DNA of 61,324 nucleotides from an uncultured Lachnospiraceae bacterium (GTDB lineage Bacteria > Bacillota > Clostridia > Lachnospirales > Lachnospiraceae): NCBI GenBank assembly GCA_947382415.1, contig CANCYO010000011.1, forward strand, positions 1-61,324. The letters are read 5' to 3'. Shown here piece after piece: positions 1 through 9,606 of this stretch (its first letter is position 1; each line of letters starts with the position of its first letter). The notes beneath the pieces were generated by a model. It was not told the DNA's origin and ran no database searches. It was given only the letters and a program-made list of their open reading frames with translations. The position numbers and the translations under genes were made by a program.

Positions 1-49
1 GGGAACGGCAAAATTTTTTACACTTCTTTTACTTCTTTATCTCACATGA

Positions 50-212
50 GCAAATGCGCACGGATGCGCATTTCAGGTTCTGCAGTGCATGGATGCACTT
101 CAGAACCGACCCGAAGCCGGCAGCATTGTGTAGCCGCACTATTAGAAAACACCCAACCGTACCCCGGTTGCAAACCTGTTCCGCTACCTCCTGCCCCGAT
201 ATGGAGGAACAA
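50..212 (-). ncRNA. Candidate structured noncoding RNA
   Basis: This stretch folds far better than random intergenic DNA. Read on the minus strand, it shows an outer interrupted helix (207-210 with 178-181, 203-206 with 187-190), a 6-bp hairpin CAACCG/CGGTTG (154-170), a hairpin closed by a UUCG tetraloop (106-120), a 14-bp hairpin with one mismatch (76-107) and a 9-bp hairpin with a UCCG loop (52-73). The UUCG and UCCG loops are stable UNCG types only on the minus strand, which fixes the likely orientation. I see no U-tract at the left end and no clear sigma-A promoter on the right; a TGC-TATAGT element at 212-220 would start transcription inside the outer helix. The general look recalls the raiA-motif RNA of Clostridia, but I cannot confirm the class. 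The alternative is a folded leader of a minus-strand gene off the left edge. Confidence 0.45.
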
Positions 213-353
213 CTATAGCAATAATAATGTTTTGAGACTGGATAATTACGATTTTGGTTTTCGGGCTGAAAAAAACAGTGGTAGAAACTGTCAAAAGGGA
301 GTACAATAGGTATCATATAATTGGGTATATTTGTGCAGGAAAGGATTGACCGG

Positions 354-1847
354 ATGGAATCAAGGGAAATGTTGTTGTCAAAGCTGCTGGATGGAGTCAG
401 ATACGAATGTGTGCAGGGAAGGGTGGACCGTGCCGTGGGCGCAGTGGTCTATGACTCCCGAAAAGTGGAGCGGGGATGTCTGTTTATCTGTATTCAGGGG
501 GCGAACTTTGACGGACATGATTTTGCATATGAGGCGGCGGGACAGGGAGCTGCGGCGCTTCTCGTCTCTGAGGATGTGGCCGGGCTTGAGGATTTGGACG
601 TGACGGTGATCCGTGTGGAGGACACGCGCTATGCCATGGCGTTCGTCTCTGCGGCATGGTTTGGCCATCCCGCAGAGAAACTTAAGACCATCGGCATCAC
701 CGGTACCAAGGGGAAGACCACATCCACTTATCTGGTGAAATCCATATTGGAGCATGCGGGTTATCGGGTGGGGCTCATCGGAACCATTGAGATTATTATA
801 GGGGATAAGCATATTCACGCGAACAATACCACGCCGGAGTCTTATCTGCTTCAGGAATACTTTGCCGAGATGGCGGAGGCGGGCCTGGACGCGGTGGTGA
901 TGGAGGTTTCCTCACAGGCGCTGATGCTGCACCGCACACAGGGCTTTGTCTTTGACTATGGAATATTCACCAATCTGGAGCCGGATCATATCGGCCCCAA
1001 TGAGCATAAGGATTTTGAGGATTATCTGCATTGCAAATCTCTGTTGTTTGGGCAGTGTCTGGTGGGGATCGGAAACGGGGACGATGTGCATTTTGACCGG
1101 ATCATGGAGGGACACACCTGCAGTCTGGAGAGCTTCGGCATGGGAGAGAATTGTTCTATCCGGGCGGAGGGACTGCATCTGGTTCACAAGCCCGGGGAGC
1201 TGGGAGTGGCATTTCATGTGTCTTTTGCGGATGGTGAGGGGTATGATGTGGAGGTGCCTGCTCCGGGGCGTTTCAGTGTGTATAATGCCCTGACGGCTAT
1301 CGCAATCTGCAGACATTTCCGGGTGGACGCGGAGGATATCAAAAAGGCGCTTCTGGCCGCCCATGTGAAGGGACGGATTGAGATGGTAAAGGTGAGCGAA
1401 GAGTTTACGCTTTTGATTGATTATGCCCATAACGCCATGGCGCTGGAGAGCCTGCTTACGACGCTTCGGGAGTACCGGCCCCATCGGCTGGTGTGCCTGT
1501 TTGGCTGCGGAGGAAACCGGGCCAGATCAAGACGTTTCGAGATGGGTGAGGTCAGCGGGCGGCTGGCGGATCTGACGGTCATTACTTCAGATAATCCCCG
1601 TTTCGAGGAGCCGCAGGATATTATTGAGGATATCAAGACAGGTATTGCCAAAACGGATGGCAAATATGTGGAGATCTGTGACCGCAGGGAGGCCATACGT
1701 TATGTCATCGCCCATGGAGAGCCCGGGGATATCGTGGTTCTGGCGGGCAAGGGGCATGAAGATTATCAGGAGATAAAGGGTGTGAAATATCCCATGGACG
1801 AGAGAGATATCATCCGTGATATTCTGGAGCAGCAGGCAAAACAGTAA
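354..1847 (+). CDS. murE: UDP-MurNAc-tripeptide synthetase (MurE)
   Basis: Cytoplasmic Mur ligase of 497 residues that adds the third stem-peptide residue to UDP-MurNAc-L-Ala-D-Glu using ATP. The N-terminal domain is followed by the ATP-binding motif GTKGKTT, then the central and C-terminal ligase domains. The motif DNPR near residue 410 is the signature of enzymes that choose meso-diaminopimelate rather than lysine. The ATG at 354 is preferred over an upstream in-frame TTG at 321 because AGGAAAGG lies 9 bases before it. A TATAAT at 316-321 could be the -10 element of its promoter, but no good -35 is visible. It stands about 24 kb from the main division cluster, next to priA, so it is not co-transcribed with murD and mraY here. 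Confidence 0.95.
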   Translation: MESREMLLSKLLDGVRYECVQGRVDRAVGAVVYDSRKVERGCLFICIQGANFDGHDFAYEAAGQGAAALLVSEDVAGLEDLDVTVIRVEDTRYAMAFVSAAWFGHPAEKLKTIGITGTKGKTTSTYLVKSILEHAGYRVGLIGTIEIIIGDKHIHANNTTPESYLLQEYFAEMAEAGLDAVVMEVSSQALMLHRTQGFVFDYGIFTNLEPDHIGPNEHKDFEDYLHCKSLLFGQCLVGIGNGDDVHFDRIMEGHTCSLESFGMGENCSIRAEGLHLVHKPGELGVAFHVSFADGEGYDVEVPAPGRFSVYNALTAIAICRHFRVDAEDIKKALLAAHVKGRIEMVKVSEEFTLLIDYAHNAMALESLLTTLREYRPHRLVCLFGCGGNRARSRRFEMGEVSGRLADLTVITSDNPRFEEPQDIIEDIKTGIAKTDGKYVEICDRREAIRYVIAHGEPGDIVVLAGKGHEDYQEIKGVKYPMDERDIIRDILEQQAKQ

Positions 1848-1916
1848 GCGATAAACGTAAGAAGAAAAGCGGCAGGAAGAATAAGAGTAAGAAGAACAAT
1901 AGTAAGAGGAACGACA

Positions 1917-4157
1917 GTGCGGGAACAGTATGCGGATATTATAGTAGATATTTCCCAGGAAAAATTGGATAAACCGTTTCAGTACCGGGTACCTCCTGCG
2001 CTGCGGGACCGGCTGGAACCGGGGATGTGTGTGGAGGTTCCCTTCGGAAACGGGAACAGGCGTTTAAAGGGTTATGTGCTGGCGGTGGGGGAGGAGTGCA
2101 AATTTGATCCGGCCCGCACCAAGGAGCTGTTTGGGATCGCAAGAAAGGATGCGGATGTCACGGACAGGATGGTGGCGCTGGCGGCGTGGATCCGGCTAAA
2201 TTACGGTTCCACTATGATACAGGCACTAAAGACGGTGCTTCCTGCCAGAAAGACCGTGAAGAAGCAGGAGAGACGTTTTGTGGAGGTGCTGATGAACAGA
2301 GAGGAGCTCCGCTCTCTGCTTGGAGAATGCCTGCGGAAGAAGCAGCAGGCAAAAGTCCGGCTGCTTACGGCCCTTTTGGAGCAGTGGGAGGATGAAGCAG
2401 GGGCGATACCCTATGAGTGGATCACGGGTAAATTAAATGTGGCTTCAGGTACTGTCAACAGTCTGGTGAGAGAGGGAGCCATCCGGATTGTGACCACCGA
2501 ACAGTTTCGCAATCCGGTGAGGCTTTCGGAGGAGACGGGAGGCGGAAAGCGGCAGCTAAGCCCTAATCAGAGGCATATTGTGGATTCGGTGCTGGAGGAC
2601 TTTGACAGAGGACAGCCGGGAACTTATCTGATACACGGCATCACCGGCAGCGGCAAGACAGAGGTCTATATGGAGCTGGTGGCGGAGGTGTTGAAAAGAG
2701 GCAGACAGGCCATTGTGCTCATTCCGGAGATTGCGTTAACTTATCAGACCCTGCTGAGATTCTACAGGCGTTTCGGCGACAGAGTCAGCGTCATGAATTC
2801 AACGCTGTCCGCCGGGGAAAAATATGATCAGTGTGAGCGGGCGAAGCGGGGAGAGATCGATGTGATCATCGGGCCCAGATCCGCGCTGTTCACGCCGTTT
2901 CCAAATATTGGGCTTATTGTTATGGACGAGGAGCATGAGGGGAGCTATAAGAGTGAGAGCACACCCAAGTACCATGCCAGGGAGACTGCCATGGAGGTGG
3001 CAAGACTCCATGGCGCCAGTGTGGTGTTGGGATCGGCAACGCCCTCGCTGGAGTCCTATTATCGGGCAAAGCGGGGAGAATACAGGCTTTTTACGCTTCA
3101 GGAACGCCTGACGGGAGGAAGCCTTCCCACGGTTTATACTGTGGATCTGCGGGAAGAATTAAAGAGTGGAAACCGTTCCATATTCAGTTTGAAGCTGCAG
3201 GAGCTTTTGGCTGACAGACGGGATAAGGGGCAGCAGAGTATGTTGTTTTTAAACCGCAGAGGTTATGCCGGATTTGTGTCCTGCCGGGCCTGCGGAGAGG
3301 TGATGAAATGTCCCCACTGTGACGTGTCTCTTTCGGAGCACAGGGACGGACGGCTGGTCTGCCATTACTGCGGTTACAGTCAACCCAAACCGAAGCTCTG
3401 TCCGAAATGCGGTTCCAGATATATTCTGGGATTTCGGGCGGGAACCCAGCAGATTGAGGAGAAGCTGCAGGAATTGATGCCCGGGGTGCGGACGCTGCGT
3501 ATGGACGGAGACACCACGAAGACGAAGGACAGTTATGAGAAGATTCTATCGGCTTTTGCCAACGAGGAGGCGGATGTGCTGATCGGTACGCAGATGATCG
3601 TGAAGGGGCATGATTTTCCCAAGGTCACGCTGGTGGGTATTCTGGCGGCTGATCTGTCTTTGAGTGCGGCGGATTACCGGGCCGGGGAGAGGACCTTTCA
3701 GCTCCTGACTCAGGCGGTTGGCCGGGCCGGCAGAGGAGCCTTTGCCGGGGAGGCCGTGATCCAGACCTATCAGCCGGAGCATTATGCCGTGACCCGGGCG
3801 GCGGCACAGGATTATGAGGGATTTTATCAGGAGGAGATTCTGTACCGGGAAATGGGCGGTTATCCCCCTGTGGCACATATGCTGGCGGTACAGATTTTTG
3901 CCGGGGAGGAGACTGCGGGAGCGGAGCTTGCCGGAAAGCTTGCGGATGCGGTGCGGGGAACGGGTATGACCGTGCTGGGGCCTGCGGCGGCGTCCATCGG
4001 CAGGATCAACGATATCTACCGCTTTGTATTTTATGTGAAGCATGAGAATTACAGAGAGCTGGTACAGGTCAAGGACCGGCTGGAGGAGCTGCTTTTGAAT
4101 CTGCAGACCGGGAGCGCACAGGTGCAGTTTGATTTTGACCCCATGCATTGTCTGTAA
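1917..4157 (+). CDS. priA: Primosomal replication-restart helicase PriA
   Basis: A 746-residue superfamily 2 DNA helicase that reloads the replisome at stalled forks. Visible parts are an N-terminal DNA-binding domain, Walker A GITGSGKTE, a DEEH box, and a zinc-binding insertion with four CxxC pairs (CRAC, CPHC, CHYC, CPKC), followed by the C-terminal helicase motifs (QAVGRAGR). The length matches family members. The start is GTG with AAGAGGA six bases upstream. The 69-bp gap after murE is a degenerate purine-rich repeat built on AAGAATAAGAG-like units. It probably shares a transcript with murE upstream and def-fmt downstream, the common arrangement in Firmicutes. Confidence 0.96.
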   Translation: MREQYADIIVDISQEKLDKPFQYRVPPALRDRLEPGMCVEVPFGNGNRRLKGYVLAVGEECKFDPARTKELFGIARKDADVTDRMVALAAWIRLNYGSTMIQALKTVLPARKTVKKQERRFVEVLMNREELRSLLGECLRKKQQAKVRLLTALLEQWEDEAGAIPYEWITGKLNVASGTVNSLVREGAIRIVTTEQFRNPVRLSEETGGGKRQLSPNQRHIVDSVLEDFDRGQPGTYLIHGITGSGKTEVYMELVAEVLKRGRQAIVLIPEIALTYQTLLRFYRRFGDRVSVMNSTLSAGEKYDQCERAKRGEIDVIIGPRSALFTPFPNIGLIVMDEEHEGSYKSESTPKYHARETAMEVARLHGASVVLGSATPSLESYYRAKRGEYRLFTLQERLTGGSLPTVYTVDLREELKSGNRSIFSLKLQELLADRRDKGQQSMLFLNRRGYAGFVSCRACGEVMKCPHCDVSLSEHRDGRLVCHYCGYSQPKPKLCPKCGSRYILGFRAGTQQIEEKLQELMPGVRTLRMDGDTTKTKDSYEKILSAFANEEADVLIGTQMIVKGHDFPKVTLVGILAADLSLSAADYRAGERTFQLLTQAVGRAGRGAFAGEAVIQTYQPEHYAVTRAAAQDYEGFYQEEILYREMGGYPPVAHMLAVQIFAGEETAGAELAGKLADAVRGTGMTVLGPAAASIGRINDIYRFVFYVKHENYRELVQVKDRLEELLLNLQTGSAQVQFDFDPMHCL

Positions 4158-4236
4158 CCGTATCAGGTAAAACAATAAAGATAAATATAGAAATCATAAC
4201 AGAACCGGGACCCAGGCTCCCGGGAGGAGGAAGAAG

Positions 4237-4716
4237 ATGGCCATCAGGAATATCCGTGAATACGGGGATGAGGTACTGACCAAAAAGTGCAAGGAAGTGA
4301 CGGAGATGACACCCCGCACAAAAGAATTGATCGAGGACATGCTGGAGACAATGTATGAGGCTAACGGAGTGGGACTTGCGGCCCCTCAGGTTGGTATCCT
4401 GAAGCGCATTGTAGTCATCGACGTGACGGGGGAAGACCCCTATATTATGATCAATCCCCGCATAGTGGAGAGCAGCGGGGAGCAGACCGGTTCGGAAGGG
4501 TGTCTGAGCCTTCCCGGCAAGAGCGGTGTGGTCACAAGGCCAAATTATGTGAAGGCCGTGGCCCTGGATGTGAATATGAAGCCCTATGAGGTGGAGGGAA
4601 CGGAACTTCTGGCCCGCGCCATCTGCCATGAGCTGGATCATCTGGAAGGGCATATGTATGTGGAGAAGGTGGAGGGCGAACTGCAGGATGTAACGGCAGA
4701 GGATCTGGAAGATTAG
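4237..4716 (+). CDS. def: Peptide deformylase
   Basis: A 159-residue metalloenzyme that removes the N-formyl group from nascent proteins. All three family motifs are present: GVGLAAPQVG, EGCLS with the metal-binding Cys, and HELDHLEG with the two metal-binding His and the catalytic Glu. The strong site GGGAGGAGGAAGAAG precedes the ATG. A short CCGGGA/TCCCGG hairpin sits just upstream and overlaps the start of that site. The gene lies 24 bp before fmt, whose product adds the formyl group that this enzyme removes. Confidence 0.97.
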   Translation: MAIRNIREYGDEVLTKKCKEVTEMTPRTKELIEDMLETMYEANGVGLAAPQVGILKRIVVIDVTGEDPYIMINPRIVESSGEQTGSEGCLSLPGKSGVVTRPNYVKAVALDVNMKPYEVEGTELLARAICHELDHLEGHMYVEKVEGELQDVTAEDLED

Positions 4717-4740
4717 AACAGGAGACAGGAGGCGCGGCAG

Positions 4741-5688
4741 ATGAAAATTGTGTTTATGGGAACCCCGGATTTTGCAGTGGGGGCTATGGAGGCCTTGCTG
4801 GAAGCGGGACATGAGATTACATTGGCTGTGACCCAGCCGGATAAGGCGAAGGGACGCAGCGGACAGCTTCAGCCGCCGCCGGTGAAGGAGTGCGCCTTAA
4901 AGCATCAGATTCCGGTGCTTCAGCCGCGGCGGATCAGGACGCCTGAGGCTGTGGCGGAGCTTGGGAAATATGAGGCGGACGTGTATATTGTGGCGGCCTT
5001 TGGACAGATTCTTTCTCAGGAGATATTGGATATGCCAAAGTATGGCTGTCTGAATATTCATGCATCCCTTCTTCCCAGGTACAGGGGAGCGTCTCCCATA
5101 CAGCATGTGATCATTGACGGGGAGCAGGAGACCGGAATTACCATCATGCAGATGGATGCGGGCATCGACACAGGGGATATGCTCTATAAAAAGAAGATTC
5201 CCATAGAGGATACGGATACCTATGAGAGTCTGCATGACAAACTGGCAGTTCTGGGTGGGGAGGCAATAACGGAGGCGCTGGCGCTGCTGGAGGCAGGGAA
5301 GCTGGTGCCCGAGAAGCAGGATGATGCGGAAAGCTCTCATGCGCCTTTGATTGAGAAGCGGATGGGACGTCTGGATTTCTCCAGGAGCGTAGTAGAACTG
5401 GACCGCCTGATACGCGGAGTGACGCCATGGCCCAGCGCCTATACTTCGTATCATGGCAGACAATTAAAAATATGGAGGGCAGTGCCGGTGGAAACTGACG
5501 GGGCAGGAACGGAGATGCCGCAGAGTACGCCGGGGACTGTTTTGAGCACAGATAAGGATTCGCTGTTAATATCCTGCGGACAGGGTGCGCTGCGTGTGCT
5601 GGAGCTGCAGATGGAAGGGAAAAAGCGCATGAGCGCCCGGGATTTTCTGCTGGGTGTCAGGCTGGAACCGGGCGAGGTGCTGGGCTAG
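4741..5688 (+). CDS. fmt: Methionyl-tRNA formyltransferase
   Basis: A 315-residue enzyme that transfers a formyl group from 10-formyl-tetrahydrofolate to initiator Met-tRNA. The N-terminal Rossmann formyltransferase domain carries SLLPRYRGASPIQ (the formyl-folate site loop) and MDAGIDTGDM; the C-terminal domain is the tRNA-binding barrel. The length is typical. It is preceded by def and followed closely by a zinc peptidase gene, so it is probably mid-operon. Confidence 0.97.
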   Translation: MKIVFMGTPDFAVGAMEALLEAGHEITLAVTQPDKAKGRSGQLQPPPVKECALKHQIPVLQPRRIRTPEAVAELGKYEADVYIVAAFGQILSQEILDMPKYGCLNIHASLLPRYRGASPIQHVIIDGEQETGITIMQMDAGIDTGDMLYKKKIPIEDTDTYESLHDKLAVLGGEAITEALALLEAGKLVPEKQDDAESSHAPLIEKRMGRLDFSRSVVELDRLIRGVTPWPSAYTSYHGRQLKIWRAVPVETDGAGTEMPQSTPGTVLSTDKDSLLISCGQGALRVLELQMEGKKRMSARDFLLGVRLEPGEVLG

Positions 5689-5706
5689 AGCTTAGGAGGT
5701 GTGAGA

Positions 5707-6417
5707 ATGTTTTTTGGATATGGTCTGTATTTTGATCCGACCTATTGGCTGGTGCTGCTTGGCATGGTGATCTGTCTGGCGGCCAGCGCGCTGGTGAATT
5801 CCACGATGAATAAATACAAGAGAGTGCCTGCTTCCACCGGGATAAACGGCGCGGAGGCGGCCAGACGGATATTGAATAACGAAGGACTTTATCAGGTGCA
5901 GATAGAGTGCCTGCAGGCGGCGCAGGGCGATCATTACGATCCCAGAAGCGATACGGTCCGTCTGTCTTATGATGTGTATCACGGAGCTTCCGTTACGGCG
6001 GTGGCCGTGGCGGCACATGAGTGCGGTCATGCGATCCAGCATGCAAAAGCCTATGCGCCTCTGAATCTCCGTTCAGCCATGGTGCCGGTGGTAAATATCG
6101 CCAGCAATCTGGGACTGCCGTTGATTTTGCTTGGTATGCTTCTCTCCTGGAATCAGGTGCTGATCCGGATCGGCATCTGGGCATTCGTGCTGGCGGTGCT
6201 GTTTCAGCTTGTGACGCTTCCGGTGGAGTTTAACGCATCCCGAAGAGCTGTGGCAAAGGTTTCGCAGTATGGACTGCTCTCGGAGCAGGAAAATGCCGGC
6301 TGCCGCAAGGTTCTCACGGCGGCGGCCCTGACTTATGTGGCAGCGGCAGCAGCGGCCATTTTACAGCTTTTGAGACTGCTGCTTTTGTTTGGCGGCGGGA
6401 GACGCAGGGATGACTGA
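5707..6417 (+). CDS. Membrane zinc metallopeptidase, YugP family
   Basis: A 236-residue integral membrane protein of the neutral zinc metallopeptidase (YugP) family. The first 30 residues form a membrane segment, AAHECGHAIQHA near residue 100 is the HExxH zinc motif, and two or three hydrophobic helices follow, ending in an Ala-rich stretch and a basic tail (GGGRRRDD). The substrate is unknown. The ATG at 5707 is chosen over GTG at 5701 because the AGGAGGT at 5694-5700 directly abuts the GTG and leaves a proper gap only to the ATG. In related genomes the gene also lies between fmt and rsmB. Confidence 0.88.
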   Translation: MFFGYGLYFDPTYWLVLLGMVICLAASALVNSTMNKYKRVPASTGINGAEAARRILNNEGLYQVQIECLQAAQGDHYDPRSDTVRLSYDVYHGASVTAVAVAAHECGHAIQHAKAYAPLNLRSAMVPVVNIASNLGLPLILLGMLLSWNQVLIRIGIWAFVLAVLFQLVTLPVEFNASRRAVAKVSQYGLLSEQENAGCRKVLTAAALTYVAAAAAAILQLLRLLLLFGGGRRRDD

Positions 6418-6477
6418 GCCTGACGGATCGGCATCTGTGCGGGCATAATGAAGATTTGATGGAAAGGTACGGGAGAC

Positions 6478-7782
6478 GTGGCGGAAAATACCAGAGAGAT
6501 AGCGTTAGATACACTGCTCACATTAGAGCGCGGCGGGGAACTGTCCCATCGGCTGATTCGGGCGGTGCTGGATAAATATGATTATCTGGAGGAGCGGGAT
6601 AAGGCTTTTATCAAGCGTCTGACAGAAGGAACCATCGAGAGGCAGACAGAGCTGGACTTTTATCTGGATGCCTCCTCCAGCGTTCCCGTGCGCAGGATGA
6701 AGCCTTTGATACGCTGCCTGATGCGCATGAGCGTCTATCAGCTTCTCTATATGGACAATGTGCCGGACAGCGCGGTGTGCAACGAGGCCTGCAAGCTGGC
6801 TCAGAAGCGGAAATTCGGCAGCTTAAAGGGTTTTGTAAACGGCGTACTCAGAAGCATTGCCAGACAGAAGGGGAACCTCCCCATGCCGGATCGGGCGAAG
6901 GCTCCACTGGACTATCTGTCTGTGAAATACTCTATGCCGCTCTGGATCGTGCAGCTCTGGACGGATGCCTATGGCATGGAGCGCACGGAGGGGATATTAC
7001 AGGGATTGTTGGCCATTCACCCGGTGTCCCTGCGCTTTTCAGAATGTATGTCCAAAGAACAGCAAAGGCAGCTCCTCATGGAGATGGAACAGGGCGGCGC
7101 GGTTCTGCGCCAAAGCTCTCTGCACTCAGGCGTCTATCTGGTGGAAAATACAGAGAACATCGCAGAACTGCCCGGCTTTGCGGAAGGGAAATTTGTGGTG
7201 CAGGATGCAAGCTCCGCCATGGCAGTGGAAGCTGCGGGGATAAGGCCGGGAGATTTTGTGCTGGATATCTGTGCCGCGCCCGGAGGGAAAAGTATACTTG
7301 CGGCGGAGAAGACGGGGAAAAGCGGCCGGGTGCTGGCCAGGGATGTTTCCGCCAAAAAGGCGGAGATGATCTCGGAGAATACAGCGCGTATGGGTCTTAC
7401 AAATGTGGAGGTGGAGGTCTATGACGCCACACAGCCGGACGAGGACCTGCGGGGCAGGGCGGATGTGGTTCTGGCGGATGTTCCCTGTTCGGGGCTTGGC
7501 GTCATGGGAAAGAAAAGGGATATCAAGTATCGCGTGACTCCGGAAAAGCTTCTGGCGCTGGAGGAGCTGCAGCGCAGCATTATCAGGAACTGCTGGCAGT
7601 ATGTCAGGCCCGGCGGAGCGCTGCTGTACAGTACCTGTACCATCAATTCCGGGGAGAATGAAACTATGGTACGATGGATCATGGAAAATTTTCCGTTTAC
7701 ATTGGAGGAGGAGCGGCAGTTTTTGCCGGGGGAGGATGAGACGGATGGCTTTTATTATGCCAGACTGCGGAGAGCAGGGTGA
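6478..7782 (+). CDS. rsmB: 16S rRNA (cytosine-967-C5)-methyltransferase RsmB
   Basis: A 434-residue SAM-dependent RNA methyltransferase. The N-terminal third is a NusB-like RNA-binding domain, followed by the Rossmann methyltransferase domain with DICAAPGGKS (SAM loop), DVPCSGLG and YSTCT. The two Cys in PCSG and STCT are the family's release and nucleophile residues. The start is GTG, with GGAAAGG about 10 bases upstream. The 3' end overlaps the beginning of rlmN, so the two rRNA methyltransferases are probably translationally coupled. Confidence 0.95.
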   Translation: MAENTREIALDTLLTLERGGELSHRLIRAVLDKYDYLEERDKAFIKRLTEGTIERQTELDFYLDASSSVPVRRMKPLIRCLMRMSVYQLLYMDNVPDSAVCNEACKLAQKRKFGSLKGFVNGVLRSIARQKGNLPMPDRAKAPLDYLSVKYSMPLWIVQLWTDAYGMERTEGILQGLLAIHPVSLRFSECMSKEQQRQLLMEMEQGGAVLRQSSLHSGVYLVENTENIAELPGFAEGKFVVQDASSAMAVEAAGIRPGDFVLDICAAPGGKSILAAEKTGKSGRVLARDVSAKKAEMISENTARMGLTNVEVEVYDATQPDEDLRGRADVVLADVPCSGLGVMGKKRDIKYRVTPEKLLALEELQRSIIRNCWQYVRPGGALLYSTCTINSGENETMVRWIMENFPFTLEEERQFLPGEDETDGFYYARLRRAG

Positions 7783-8845
7783 CAGAGCAGATATCAAGTC
7801 CCTGTCATTGGATGAACTGTCGGAGGAACTTGCAGCCTGCGGGGAGAAGGCCTTTCGGGCCAGACAGATGTACGAGTGGATGCATGTGAAGCTTGCCGGA
7901 AGCTTTGCAGAGATGACGAATCTCTCGAAAGAGCTGCGGGAGCGGTGCGCCGGGCGCTACCGGTATACGGCGCTGGAGGCCTTGCGGGTACAGGAGTCAG
8001 CCATAGACGGGACTAAAAAATTTTTGTTTGCGTTATATGACGGCAATCTGGTGGAGAGTGTGTGGATGCGCTATAAGCACGGAAATTCCGTGTGTATCTC
8101 CTCACAGGTGGGATGCCGCATGGGCTGCCGGTTCTGTGCCTCCACGCTGGACGGGCTGGAGCGAAACCTCCTTCCGTCGGAGATGCTGGATCAGATTTAC
8201 GCTATCACAAGGCTTACGGGGGAGCGGGTGTCCAATGTGGTTGTGATGGGAACCGGCGAACCCCTTGATAATTACGAAAATCTTCTGAGATTTATACGGA
8301 TGCTCACGGATGAAAACGGACTGCATATCAGCCAGCGCAATGTCACGGTATCTACCTGTGGCATCGTCCCCAACATGCGAAGACTGGCGGAGGAGAGACT
8401 GCAGATTACCCTGGCGTTATCCCTTCATGCGGTGACGGATGAGAAGAGACGGGAACTCATGCCCATAGCCAACCGTTATTCTATTCAGGAGCTCATGGAA
8501 GCCTGCCGCTATTATTTCGAGAAGACGGGAAGAAGGATCACTTTTGAGTATTCTCTGGTGGGAGGAGTAAACGACACGGATCAGGACGCGGCGGGGCTTG
8601 CGGCGCTTGCCGCGCCCCTTGGCTGTCATGTGAATCTGATTCCGGTAAATCCCATAAAAGAGCGGGATTTTGTGCAGTCTGAGGCCGCCAGGATCACAGC
8701 TTTTAAAAATAAGCTTGAAAAAAAACAGATAAATGTTACTATAAGAAGGGAAATGGGACGGGATATTGACGGCGCGTGCGGACAGCTTCGGCGTAAGGAG
8801 CTGACTCAGGAGAGGGCCGCAGGCTCGCCCATTCGGGAGGAATAG
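7745..8845 (+). CDS. rlmN: 23S rRNA/tRNA adenine-C2 methyltransferase RlmN (radical SAM)
   Basis: A radical-SAM enzyme of 366 residues that methylates C2 of A2503 in 23S rRNA and A37 in some tRNAs. The iron-sulfur motif is visible as CRMGCRFC (C-x3-C-x2-C), followed by MGTGEPLDNYENL. The ATG at 7745 is preferred because GGGGGAGG lies nine bases upstream; this places the start inside the end of rsmB (38-bp overlap). A second in-frame ATG at 7757 is possible. The stop TAG lies two bases before the GTG of the phosphatase gene. Confidence 0.94.
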   Translation: MAFIMPDCGEQGDRADIKSLSLDELSEELAACGEKAFRARQMYEWMHVKLAGSFAEMTNLSKELRERCAGRYRYTALEALRVQESAIDGTKKFLFALYDGNLVESVWMRYKHGNSVCISSQVGCRMGCRFCASTLDGLERNLLPSEMLDQIYAITRLTGERVSNVVVMGTGEPLDNYENLLRFIRMLTDENGLHISQRNVTVSTCGIVPNMRRLAEERLQITLALSLHAVTDEKRRELMPIANRYSIQELMEACRYYFEKTGRRITFEYSLVGGVNDTDQDAAGLAALAAPLGCHVNLIPVNPIKERDFVQSEAARITAFKNKLEKKQINVTIRREMGRDIDGACGQLRRKELTQERAAGSPIREE

Positions 8846-8847
8846 AC

Positions 8848-9579
8848 GTGCTCAAGACATTTTCCATCACCGATATTGGCAGAAAGAGAAAAGTAAATCA
8901 GGATTATGTATATACCTCAGAAACGTCTGTGGGCAGTCTGCCAAACCTGTTTATCGTGGCGGATGGCATGGGGGGACATAATGCGGGAGATTATGCCTCC
9001 AAGCTGACGGTGGAGACCATGATCTCGGAGATAGAAGCCTCCTTCGAGAAAAACCCGGTGAAGATCTTTGGGAAGGCCATCTCGGCGGCAAATGAGCTTA
9101 TCCGCAGGAAGGCGTCCCAGATGCCCGACATGGACGGCATGGGAACCACTGTGGTGGCAGCTACCTGCTTCGGGAAATATCTTCAGGTGGCAAATGTGGG
9201 AGACAGCCGTCTCTATGTGGTAGGAAGCAGGATACGCCAGATAACCAGAGATCATTCGCTGGTAGAGGAAATGGTGCGTATGGGGACGATTTCACCTGCG
9301 GAGGCCAGAAACCATCCTGACAAGAATATCATCACCAGAGCGGTAGGAGCCAGCGAGTCGGTGGAAGCGGACTATTTTACGGTGGAGCTTGAGGAGGGCG
9401 ATCTGGTGCTGTTGTGTACCGACGGCCTGACCAATATGCTGGAGGATGAGGAGATCCGCATGATCCTCGGCGGAGCGAGAGACATTGTGGAGAAAGCCGA
9501 GGCGCTTGTGGCGGCAGCCAATGAAAACGGCGGCAAGGACAATATCTCGGTGGTATTGATCCAGCAGGATGTAAAATAG
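8848..9579 (+). CDS. prpC: PP2C-type Ser/Thr protein phosphatase (PrpC/Stp)
   Basis: A 243-residue metal-dependent phosphatase that reverses phosphorylation by the neighbouring kinase. Metal-binding motifs are in place: RKVNQD at the N-terminus, VADGMGGH, GDSRLY, and TDGLTN with GGKDNISVV at the C-terminus. The start is GTG behind GGGAGGA. The order rsmB-rlmN-prpC-prkC-rsgA matches the conserved B. subtilis and clostridial cluster, which supports the assignment as partner of the PASTA kinase. Confidence 0.94.
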   Translation: MLKTFSITDIGRKRKVNQDYVYTSETSVGSLPNLFIVADGMGGHNAGDYASKLTVETMISEIEASFEKNPVKIFGKAISAANELIRRKASQMPDMDGMGTTVVAATCFGKYLQVANVGDSRLYVVGSRIRQITRDHSLVEEMVRMGTISPAEARNHPDKNIITRAVGASESVEADYFTVELEEGDLVLLCTDGLTNMLEDEEIRMILGGARDIVEKAEALVAAANENGGKDNISVVLIQQDVK

Positions 9580-9606
9580 ACGTAAATCTGAGAAAAGGAA
9601 AGCGGT

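Noticed and set aside
29..316. Small open frames on both strands at the left edge
   Set aside because: They run through strongly folded sequence with palindromic hairpins and lack good ribosome binding sites; an RNA is a better explanation.
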